A DNA stretch of 6,258 nt from DATKEU01 sp035544495 (lineage in GTDB: Bacteria; Myxococcota_A; Polyangia; Fen-1088): contig DATKEU010000234.1 in assembly GCA_035544495.1 (NCBI GenBank), positions 1 through 6,258 of the forward strand, given 5' to 3'. The notes under the pieces were generated by a model. That model had not been told where the DNA came from, ran no database searches, and saw only the letters and a list, made by a program, of their open reading frames with translations. Shown piece after piece: positions 1 to 5,198 of the stretch; position 1 is the stretch's first letter; each line of letters starts with the position of its first letter. Position numbers and translations under genes: made by a program.

Positions 1-2
1 TG

Positions 3-707
3 GGCGCGGAGCTGGGCCTGGACGTCTTCGCCAAGAGCGGCCAGCGCCCGCGCTTCGGCGTCGATCTGTCGACCGGCATCGGCGACTTCGACGTCTACGG
101 CGACGCCGGCCTGCGCTTCGGCAACGACTTTGCCGTGGTCAACGCCGACAGCAAGAGCGCGCTGGTGGCGGCGGGGCCGGCGCTGGCCGATCCGAACACG
201 TCGCAAAGCGCGGTGGCCGCCCTGGACGTGCCGCGCCTGACCGGCTTCAAGGGGCAGTTCGTCGGCGGCGCCAGCTGGTCGCGCAAGTACAACGACAACG
301 ACATCCTGACCATCGGCGCCGAGTACTTTTACAACCAGGCCGGTTACAGCGATCGCACCCTCTACCCGACGCACCTCGCGTATCAGTCCCTGCGGCCGGA
401 CTTGCCGCTGGCGAACTTTTTCTACCTGGGCCGGCACTATGGCGCCGTCACCGTGCTGTTGCCGGCGCCCTACTCGTGGAACTACACCACCTTCGCGCTG
501 TCGACGCTGGGCAATCTCTCGGACCGATCGTACGTGTCGCGCCTCGACTATTCGGTGACCTTCCTGACCCACCTGACGTTCCAGGCCTTCGCGGCGCTGC
601 ACTACGGTCAGGACGGCGGCGAGCTGCGCTTCTCCTTCCACGGCCCACCGTTCAACGTCCCCACGCCGCTGATCGATCTCGGCGTCGCGCTGCGCTTGAA
701 ATTCTGA
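3..707 (+). CDS. Outer-membrane beta-barrel-like protein, 3' part (N-terminus outside window)
   Basis: The reading frame is open from the first bases of the window to a TGA at 705-707, so about 234 C-terminal residues are visible and the start lies upstream. I do not recognise a named family. What is seen is a barrel-like pattern: short alternating polar/hydrophobic stretches rich in Gly, Tyr, Phe and Asp (GDFDVYGDAGLRFG; WNYTTFALSTLGNL; LTFQAFAALHYG), separated by polar loops, and a final strand IDLGVALRLKF ending in Phe. A terminal aromatic residue is the usual signal for BAM-mediated insertion of outer-membrane barrels. A Met codon at 135 lies inside the continuous frame and is not needed as a start. 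A porin or a secretion or export barrel are both possible. It converges on the activator gene with a 31-bp gap. Confidence 0.72.
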   Translation, partial: GAELGLDVFAKSGQRPRFGVDLSTGIGDFDVYGDAGLRFGNDFAVVNADSKSALVAAGPALADPNTSQSAVAALDVPRLTGFKGQFVGGASWSRKYNDNDILTIGAEYFYNQAGYSDRTLYPTHLAYQSLRPDLPLANFFYLGRHYGAVTVLLPAPYSWNYTTFALSTLGNLSDRSYVSRLDYSVTFLTHLTFQAFAALHYGQDGGELRFSFHGPPFNVPTPLIDLGVALRLKF

Positions 708-738
708 GGGGCGCCGCCGCCGCGCGTCGCCCGTCCGT

Positions 739-2175
739 TCACTCTTCCGGGTCGACGTCCTTCTTCGGGCGCGGGATGCGATAAAGGTCCAGCTTGGCGA
801 CGAACGTGCGGCGCGGGATCCCGAGCGCCTTGGCGGCGCGGCTCTGGTTGCCCGCGCAGGCGGCCAGCGCGTCGACGATGCGGCGGCGCTCCTCCTCCTG
901 CGTCGGCGTCACGGCGCGCGCCGTCTCGCCGCTGGTGGCCGTGGTCTCGGGGATCCCGGCCGCCGCCGCCGCCGCGGCTGGAGCGCCACCGCCCACGGCC
1001 ATGTTGGCGTCGCGCATCTTCTCGGCCGGCAGATGCAGGGGCAGGATCACGCGCCCGGTGCACAGCAGGACCGCGCGCTCCATGAAGTTCTTCAGCTCGC
1101 GGATGTTGCCGGGCCAGGCATAGCCTTCCAGAAGCGCGATCGACGCCGACGAGATCAGCGGCTCGTCACGCCCCATCTCCTGGCAGATCTGGCGCACGAA
1201 CGTCTCGGCCAGGCGCCGGATCTCCGAGACGCGCTTGCGCAGCGGCGGGATGGTCAGCGTGATGCCCGCCAGCCGGAAGTACAGGTCGCGGCGGAACGTC
1301 CCGCGCGCCACCTCGGCCTCGAGGTCGCGGTTGGTGGCGGCGATGAAACGGACGTCGATGTGCCTCGGCTTCAGGCTGCCGAGGCGGCTGACCTCGCGCG
1401 TCTCCAGCACGCGCAGCAGCTTGGCCTGCGTCGACAGCGGCAGCTCGCCCACCTCATCGAGAAACAGCGTGCCGCTGGCCGCCGTCTCCAGCAGGCCGGG
1501 CTTGACCTGCGAGGCGCCGGTGAAGGCGCCTCGCTCGTGGCCGAACAGCTCGTTCTCCAGCAGGCTCTCCGCCAGCGCCGCGCAGTTCAGGCAGACGTAG
1601 GGGCCGTTCTTGCGCGGCGACAGCCGGTGCACCGTCTCCGCCAGCAGCTCCTTGCCAACGCCGGTCTCGCCGGTGATGAGGACGTTGATCGGTCCCGCCG
1701 CCGCCCGTTCGGCCAGAAGGCGGATGCGCTGCATGGCCACGTCCGGCCCGCCGCTTGGGACCAGGAGGGCGTCGTCGCGCAGGGTCTCCGGCCGCACCAG
1801 CGGCGCCCGGACGCGCGAGCGGTGCTGGATGATCAACACCGACGTGCCGATCATGATCGTGTCGCCGGCGGCGACCGCGACGCGCTCGCCCCGCTGGATC
1901 GGTTGCTCCTTGACGCGCGTGCCGTTGACGCTGCCCAGGTCCTCCAGGAACATCCCGGCGTCCAGGTCGACGTACAGCCGGGCGTGGTTGCGCGAGGCCA
2001 GCGGGTCGTCGATGCGAACCTCGTTGGTGTCGCCGCGGCCGATGGTGAGGGTGCCGTTCTGCGGAAGGTTGTACGTGCTGTACGAATCGCGCCCCACCAC
2101 CAGGAGAAAGGCGCCCAGCGCGCCGGTTCCACCGGGGCCCTCGTCGTCACCGACGATCGTGGTCTGCGTTTTCAC
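739..2175 (-). CDS. FHA-domain sigma-54-dependent transcriptional activator (bacterial enhancer-binding protein)
   Basis: This 478-residue regulator has three parts. An FHA domain (about residues 23-116) carries the phosphothreonine-binding signature: IGRG at 45-48, SRNH at 61-64 and GSVNGT at 81-86. A central AAA+ domain (about 145-370) has Walker A GETGVGKE (169-176), the sigma-54-contacting loop GAFTGA (216-221), Walker B GTLFLDE (235-241), RRDLYFRL with the arginine-finger region (295-302) and WPGNIREL (354-361). A Fis-type helix-turn-helix lies at about 425-467 (NQSRAAKALGIPRRTF). The FHA domain takes the place of a receiver domain, so input is expected from Ser/Thr phosphorylation rather than a histidine kinase. 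An Ala-rich linker (about 400-410) joins AAA+ and HTH. All ATPase and GAFTGA motifs are intact. The start is a GTG at 2173-2175 with GAGAGG five bases upstream. It is divergent from the ECF sigma gene, a likely target. Confidence 0.95.
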   Translation of the reverse strand: MKTQTTIVGDDEGPGGTGALGAFLLVVGRDSYSTYNLPQNGTLTIGRGDTNEVRIDDPLASRNHARLYVDLDAGMFLEDLGSVNGTRVKEQPIQRGERVAVAAGDTIMIGTSVLIIQHRSRVRAPLVRPETLRDDALLVPSGGPDVAMQRIRLLAERAAAGPINVLITGETGVGKELLAETVHRLSPRKNGPYVCLNCAALAESLLENELFGHERGAFTGASQVKPGLLETAASGTLFLDEVGELPLSTQAKLLRVLETREVSRLGSLKPRHIDVRFIAATNRDLEAEVARGTFRRDLYFRLAGITLTIPPLRKRVSEIRRLAETFVRQICQEMGRDEPLISSASIALLEGYAWPGNIRELKNFMERAVLLCTGRVILPLHLPAEKMRDANMAVGGGAPAAAAAAAGIPETTATSGETARAVTPTQEEERRRIVDALAACAGNQSRAAKALGIPRRTFVAKLDLYRIPRPKKDVDPEE

Positions 2176-2198
2176 GTGATCCTCTCGGCCCGGTCAGC

Positions 2199-2227
2199 AG
2201 TATGTCGGGGGGCCCTGAACGCCGCAA
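2199..2227 (-). promoter_or_regulatory. Possible sigma-70-type promoter for the FHA activator gene
   Basis: Read on the minus strand, TTGCGG (2222-2227) and CATACT (2199-2204) are separated by exactly 17 bp. They match the -35 and -10 consensus at 3/6 and 4/6 positions. Transcription would start near 2192, giving a leader of about 17 bases that includes the GAGAGG ribosome-binding site. The palindrome cluster lies directly upstream of the -35 box, so autoregulation is possible. The match is weak, and sequence inspection alone cannot confirm it. Confidence 0.35.
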
Positions 2228-2236
2228 GGTCGCTTT

Positions 2237-2280
2237 GCACAACTTGTGCTAGGGGACCAAGTTGTGCCAGCGCAACTTGG
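2237..2280 (+). promoter_or_regulatory. Cluster of CAACTTG inverted repeats: probable regulator operator / enhancer site
   Basis: Three copies of CAACTTG in alternating orientation occur within 44 bp: 2240-2246 (forward), 2258-2264 (reverse, CAAGTTG) and 2273-2279 (forward). They form nested symmetric sites. GCACAA-c-TTGTGC at 2237-2249 is a perfect 13-bp palindrome. GCACAACTTG (2237-2246) pairs perfectly with CAAGTTGTGC (2258-2267) across an 11-base spacer. CCAAGTTG (2257-2264) mirrors CAACTTGG (2273-2280) inside a 24-bp near-palindrome matching at 10 of 12 positions. Two adjacent palindromes are what dimeric Fis-type HTH activators usually bind as enhancers. The cluster is 112-155 bp upstream of the predicted sigma-54 start site and 62 bp from the activator's start codon. 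Binding by that activator is inferred from position. Confidence 0.68.
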
Positions 2281-2365
2281 ATGGGGGTTGGCCGATGGCC
2301 GATCGGGAGCCGCCCACGAGGGGCGAACTTCCCGAAATTCCGCGCCTTAAACGCCGGCGCGCCGG

Positions 2366-2381
2366 TGGCATGTGCCTTGCT
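2366..2381 (+). promoter_or_regulatory. Sigma-54 (-24/-12) promoter for the ECF sigma gene
   Basis: TGGCAT-G-TGCC-TTGC-T matches the sigma-54 consensus TGGCAC-G-NNNN-TTGC-W at every defined position except the sixth (T for C). The invariant GG is at 2367-2368 and GC at 2379-2380, with the required 10 bases between them. Transcription should start at about 2391-2392, just before the ATG at 2395. A sigma-54-dependent activator is encoded divergently next door and symmetric sites lie at enhancer distance, which makes a chance match much less likely. Confidence 0.72.
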
Positions 2382-2394
2382 GTTAAGGCTGGCC

Positions 2395-2901
2395 ATGACG
2401 CCTGACGAGATGATTACGGAGTTCGAGACAGCGCTCTACGCGCGGGCCATGCGCCTCGTGCGCAGCCCGGCGGACGCCTGGGACCTGGTCCAGGACACCT
2501 TCGAACATGCCTTGCGCGCGTACGCGCGGCTGCAGCCCGACAGCAACCTGCGTGTCTGGCTGTTGACGATCATGCATCACATTTTCATCGATCGCTGCCG
2601 CCGGCGGGCGCGCGAGCCGGGCGTGGCGGCCATCGAGGATCACGAGATCCCCAGCCCCGAGCCGGTGGCGGCGCCGGCTTGGTTGCTGGTCTCGGAGGAG
2701 CAGGTGGCGGCGGCGGTCAACGATCTCGAGAGTCCGTTCCGCGAGGTGTATCAGCTGCGCCTGATTCACAAGTGCTCGTACGACGAGATCGCCGAGAAGC
2801 TTCTGATTCCGCGCTCGACGGTGGGAACGCGCCTGATGCGGGCGCGGCAGAAGCTCAAGCAGACGTTGCTCAGCCAGCAAGTGCAGGCGGCCGCCTGCTG
2901 A
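2395..2901 (+). CDS. ECF-type (extracytoplasmic function) RNA polymerase sigma factor
   Basis: This 168-residue protein is an alternative sigma factor that directs core RNA polymerase to a specific promoter set. Region 2 spans about residues 10-72, with the core-binding motif DAWDLVQDTFEHAL (27-40; families usually have DAEDLVQ) and the -10-recognising stretch VWLLTIMHHIFIDRCRRR. A linker rich in Pro and Ala (about 75-100) leads to region 4 (about 106-160), with helix-turn-helix SYDEIAEKLLIPRSTVGTRL (128-147). It has only regions 2 and 4 and is of normal ECF length. The ATG at 2395 has AAGG six bases upstream, but the predicted sigma-54 transcript would begin at about 2392. The in-frame ATG at 2410 (Met6) is therefore a serious alternative that still keeps region 2. 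A longer open frame runs upstream but is antisense to the activator gene. No anti-sigma gene is visible. Confidence 0.93.
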   Translation: MTPDEMITEFETALYARAMRLVRSPADAWDLVQDTFEHALRAYARLQPDSNLRVWLLTIMHHIFIDRCRRRAREPGVAAIEDHEIPSPEPVAAPAWLLVSEEQVAAAVNDLESPFREVYQLRLIHKCSYDEIAEKLLIPRSTVGTRLMRARQKLKQTLLSQQVQAAAC

Positions 2902-2917
2902 AGGGCGGCGCCAGTCG

Positions 2918-3589
2918 ATGAAGCTCGCGGCGCACACGGAGGGTGGGGACGGGCCGGCGGCACGCGAGGAGGGGTTGGACGGGGGGGGCGGCGTCGGAGC
3001 GCGAGGGCTCGAGGAGAGCTTCGTCGCCGGCGCCGCCCAGGGCGGGCCAGGTTTGCCCACGGCCGGCGAGGCCGGCGCCGCGCGCGTCGGGAGCGCGATG
3101 AGCACCGCGGTGATCACGGTCGATCCGCTCTGCAGGGCGGAGCAGGCGCTGGCCATCGCCGAGCGTCACGACATCGCCCATCTGCCGGTCGCCTGGAGCG
3201 ACGGCGAGCTCCTGGGCATCGTGTGCGTGTGCGACCTCTGGCCACTGGCGTCCGATGACCTCGTCGTCCATGCCATGTCGCTTCCGTTGGTCACCGTCGG
3301 GGCGAGCGAGACGCTGGCGCGCGCCGCCGAGCTGATGCGCGAGAACGACGTCGGATCGCTGCCGGTGCTCGATGAACAGCAGATCTTTGGGATGCTGACA
3401 GTCGGCGATCTGGCGCGCGCCGGTGCGCTGGCCATCGATGAGCTGCCGCGCGCGTGCATGTCGTGCGGCAGCCGCCACCACGTGCGCGTCGGCGTGCCGA
3501 TTCGCACCGCGCGCTCGTCGGCGGCCTTCTGCCTGCGCTGCCTGTCGCGCGGTGACGGCGAGCTTTCGACGCGGGAGCGCGCGGCGTAA
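2918..3589 (+). CDS. Tandem CBS-domain protein with C-terminal four-cysteine (zinc-ribbon-like) module
   Basis: This 223-residue protein contains a CBS pair, a regulatory module that generally binds adenosyl ligands. CBS1 (about 57-112) contains VGSAMSTAVITV and HDIAHLPV. CBS2 (about 116-171) contains AMSLPLVTV, ENDVGSLPV and FGMLTVGDLA. After the pair comes C180-x2-C183, 21 residues, then C205-x2-C208, a spacing compatible with a structural zinc site. The first 56 residues are Gly/Ala-rich with no recognisable fold. No transmembrane segment or catalytic domain is seen, so it may be a cytoplasmic ligand sensor. The start is uncertain. ATG 2918 has only a distant AAGGG. ATG 3098 (Met61) has GGGAG four bases upstream but would remove the first residues of CBS1. 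Third positions in the extension are about 90% G/C, consistent with coding. It follows the sigma gene by 16 bp and is probably co-transcribed. Confidence 0.82.
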   Translation: MKLAAHTEGGDGPAAREEGLDGGGGVGARGLEESFVAGAAQGGPGLPTAGEAGAARVGSAMSTAVITVDPLCRAEQALAIAERHDIAHLPVAWSDGELLGIVCVCDLWPLASDDLVVHAMSLPLVTVGASETLARAAELMRENDVGSLPVLDEQQIFGMLTVGDLARAGALAIDELPRACMSCGSRHHVRVGVPIRTARSSAAFCLRCLSRGDGELSTRERAA

Positions 3590-3598
3590 AGTCCGCGC

Positions 3599-3994
3599 GT
3601 GCGATCGGCCGCCGCCCTGCTGACAGCGACGGCGCTGCTGCTTGTCGTTTCTCCCGCGCAGGCGCTGCGAGCCGTGCGCCCACCGTTCGAGCCGACCGAT
3701 CTGGAGATGGAGGCTCCGGGCACGCTGGACATCGATCTGCAGCTGGGCGTCATCCGCAGCCAGGGTCCCTATCGACTGGTGATGCCGCCGGGCGCTTCTC
3801 GTTGCAGGGCGAGGCCTCGGGCGTGTGGTTTCTCAGCGACGATCCGAAGCAGCTGCTGGCGACGCTGGGCCTGCAGTGGTCGGTGACGCCGGCGCTCGAC
3901 GTCTCGCTGATCGGGCTCTGGGGGTTTCTGTCCGGCAGCGATCGGTACGGCGTGCTCGTGGGCGTGTCCCCGAAAATTTCGCCTGTTCCGTTGA
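3599..3994 (+). pseudogene. Broken gene for a secreted or outer-membrane protein (frame breaks, probable internal deletion)
   Basis: From GTG 3599 one frame reads a clear signal peptide (AAALLTATALLLVVSPAQA) and then LEMEAPGTLDIDLQLGVIRSQGPYRLVMP. Around 3780-3795 this frame becomes Arg/Cys-rich and non-protein-like. Meanwhile the +1-numbered frame (codons starting at 3781, 3784 and so on) becomes convincing: GRFSLQGEASGVWFLSDDPK, later SVTPALDVSLIGLWGFLSG and YGVLVGVSPK. At the A-run 3973-3976 that frame also fails. Dropping one A gives PKFRLFR and a TGA at 3992-3994, a natural barrel-type ending. The repaired product is only about 131 residues. From memory of similar proteins I expect over 100 residues between the two halves, so the first break is probably a deletion. 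The GTG start has no good ribosome-binding site and begins 9 bp after the CBS gene. Sequencing error at one site is possible but explains the whole less well. Confidence 0.7.
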
Positions 3995-4024
3995 TGGTCG
4001 TCACGGCGAGCGCCCGTCCGGATG

Positions 4025-4053
4025 TTGCCAAACGGCGACTTTGGGTTTCTGAT
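4025..4053 (+). promoter_or_regulatory. Possible sigma-70-type promoter for the Pro-rich envelope protein
   Basis: TTGCCA (4025-4030, 5/6 to the -35 consensus) and TCTGAT (4048-4053, 4/6 to the -10 consensus) are separated by exactly 17 bp. They lie in the short, locally less GC-rich gap between the broken gene and the gene starting at 4100. Transcription would start at about 4060, giving a leader of about 40 bases. This supports separate expression of the downstream gene. It is a visual match only. Confidence 0.4.
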
Positions 4054-4087
4054 GCGGAATGTTTCGCGCCGATGACGTCTGTTAACC

Positions 4088-4093
4088 AGAGGA
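4088..4093 (+). promoter_or_regulatory. Strong ribosome-binding site deciding the 4100 start
   Basis: AGAGGA lies six bases before ATG 4100, an almost ideal Shine-Dalgarno match and spacing. An overlapping ATG at 4093 is in another frame. This is the best ribosome-binding site in the window and fixes the start that gives an intact signal peptide. Confidence 0.75.
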
Positions 4094-4099
4094 TGACTT

Positions 4100-5188
4100 A
4101 TGGCCCGTACGATCATCGTCGCTGTTCTGCTGCTCGCCGGAACTGGACGCGCCTGGGCGCAGGCTGCGGCCGGCGCGGGAGGAATGTTCAAGCCAGCGCC
4201 GCCCGCGACGCCGCCCGCCGCCACCGAGCCGGCTCAGAAGAAGGTGACCCCGCCGGCGCCGCAGCGGGTACCGCCGCCGCCGCCCGGGGCCGCCCCGCCG
4301 ACGCCGCCGCCGTCCACCGGAACGCCGCCCGCGGCGTCGCAAGCGTATCCGCCGCCGCCGGCGCCCGTCACCGCCCCGCCGCCCGCGGCCGCCGCCGGCG
4401 CCACGCCGCCCGCGGGCGCGCAACCGTACCCGCCACCACCTGGCTATTACGCGACCCCGCCCGGCTACGCGCCGCCACCCGGCTACGCGCCGCCGCCGCC
4501 GGGCTATGCGTATCCCGGTTACCCGCCGCCGTCGGGCTACGCCTATCCCGCCTATCCGTACCAGCCTTATCCGGGCGCGTATTACCCGGTCGCGCAGCGG
4601 ACGCCGCGCCCCGGCCGGCACGAGCATGACGGGTTCTTCCTGCGCTTCGACCTCGGCTTCGGCGGCTACAGCTTCAAGACCGACAACGCCGGCGCGTCGA
4701 CGGAGGTCAGCGGCGGTGGAGCCGAGTTCGCGGTCGCCGTCGGCGGCTCGCTGACGCAACATCTGATCATCTACGGCGAGTTCGCCGACGCCTCCACCTT
4801 CGACAATCCCACCGTGAAGGTGGGCGGCGAGGAGACCAACACGCTCTCCGGCGGCGGCGTGCAACTCTTCAGCACGGGCGCCGGCGTCGCCTACTATTTC
4901 GGCGAAGGCAACTACTACGTCTCCGGCTCTCTCTCGTACGCGCAGCTGACGTTCAACAGCGGCCTCGCCCTCAATCGCACGCGGAACGACTCGGAGGGTG
5001 GTGTTTCCTTCCGCGCCCACATCGGCAAGGAGTGGTGGGTGTCCGACAACTGGGGTCTCGGGCTCGCCCTCGGGCTCACGTTGAGCTCGATCAAGGACAA
5101 GTATCTCGTGACGAACAACGCCGGCGGCGAAACGCCCACCTGGACCACCGCCGCGTTCAGCCTGCTCTTCTCGTCGACCTACAACTGA
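4100..5188 (+). CDS. Secreted Pro/Gly/Tyr-rich protein with C-terminal beta-barrel-like outer-membrane domain
   Basis: This 362-residue protein begins with a signal peptide (ARTIIVAVLLLAGTGRAWA) whose likely signal peptidase I site is after AWA, residue 20. Residues 31-175 form a low-complexity segment, first Pro/Ala-rich and then made of GYAPPP / GYAYP-like repeats (111-150). The rest (about 177-362) looks like a small outer-membrane barrel: FFLRFDLGFGGYSF, HLIIYGEFADAS, GAGVAYYFG, NYYVSGSLSYAQLTF, WGLGLALGLTLSS and TAAFSLLFSSTYN. Strands alternate and are separated by polar loops. The final residue is Asn, not the usual Phe/Tyr/Trp, although a Tyr precedes it. The Pro-rich part probably spans the periplasm or contacts peptidoglycan or a partner protein; this is inference. 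I recognise no named family. It has its own strong ribosome-binding site and a possible promoter, and lies downstream of the broken secreted-protein gene. Confidence 0.88.
   Translation: MARTIIVAVLLLAGTGRAWAQAAAGAGGMFKPAPPATPPAATEPAQKKVTPPAPQRVPPPPPGAAPPTPPPSTGTPPAASQAYPPPPAPVTAPPPAAAAGATPPAGAQPYPPPPGYYATPPGYAPPPGYAPPPPGYAYPGYPPPSGYAYPAYPYQPYPGAYYPVAQRTPRPGRHEHDGFFLRFDLGFGGYSFKTDNAGASTEVSGGGAEFAVAVGGSLTQHLIIYGEFADASTFDNPTVKVGGEETNTLSGGGVQLFSTGAGVAYYFGEGNYYVSGSLSYAQLTFNSGLALNRTRNDSEGGVSFRAHIGKEWWVSDNWGLGLALGLTLSSIKDKYLVTNNAGGETPTWTTAAFSLLFSSTYN
4430..4549 (+). repeat. In-gene PPGY-type peptide repeats
   Basis: These bases encode residues 111-150 of the Pro-rich envelope protein, where PPGY/PPSGY units recur (PPPPGYY, PPGYAPP, PPGYAPPPP, PPGYAYPGY, PPSGYAYP). 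At DNA level, CCCGGCTACGCGCCGCC occurs twice exactly (4460-4476 and 4478-4494) with an 18-bp period. This suggests growth by slippage or unequal exchange, and the repeat number may vary between strains. Confidence 0.75.
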
Positions 5189-5198
5189 TCTCTGGCCG

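Noticed and set aside
708..738. GC-rich gap between converging genes as a terminator
   Set aside because: Only short GCG/CGC pairings and no T-run on either strand; no convincing hairpin.
2252..2269. Minus-strand TGGCAC (2264-2269), a perfect -24-like box pointing at the activator gene
   Set aside because: At the required spacing the -12 position lacks TTGC (GGTC is found), so it is not a usable sigma-54 promoter. It is part of the palindrome cluster.
2290..2306. Tandem GGCCGAT repeat overlapping CCGATCGG
   Set aside because: Short and expected by chance at this GC content; no second site or clear link to either promoter.
1033..2394. Long plus-strand open frame running into the ECF sigma gene (would give a 622-residue protein)
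   Set aside because: It is antisense to the well-supported FHA activator, its product is Arg/Gln/Asp-rich with no motif, and sigma similarity begins only at about 2395-2410. High GC content makes long stop-free antisense frames common.
2383..3156. 257-residue minus-strand open frame opposite the ECF sigma gene
   Set aside because: The plus strand encodes clear sigma regions 2 and 4 and CBS1. The antisense product is Arg/Pro/Ala-rich with no recognisable motif.
4082..5020. 312-residue minus-strand open frame opposite the Pro-rich protein
   Set aside because: It is an Arg/Gly-rich mirror of CCG/GCC proline codons, with no signal peptide or domain. The plus-strand gene has a strong ribosome-binding site and a signal peptide.
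5189..5198. Bidirectional terminator between the converging Pro-rich and M16 genes
   Set aside because: The gap is 10 bp and no inverted repeat with a T-tract was seen across it.
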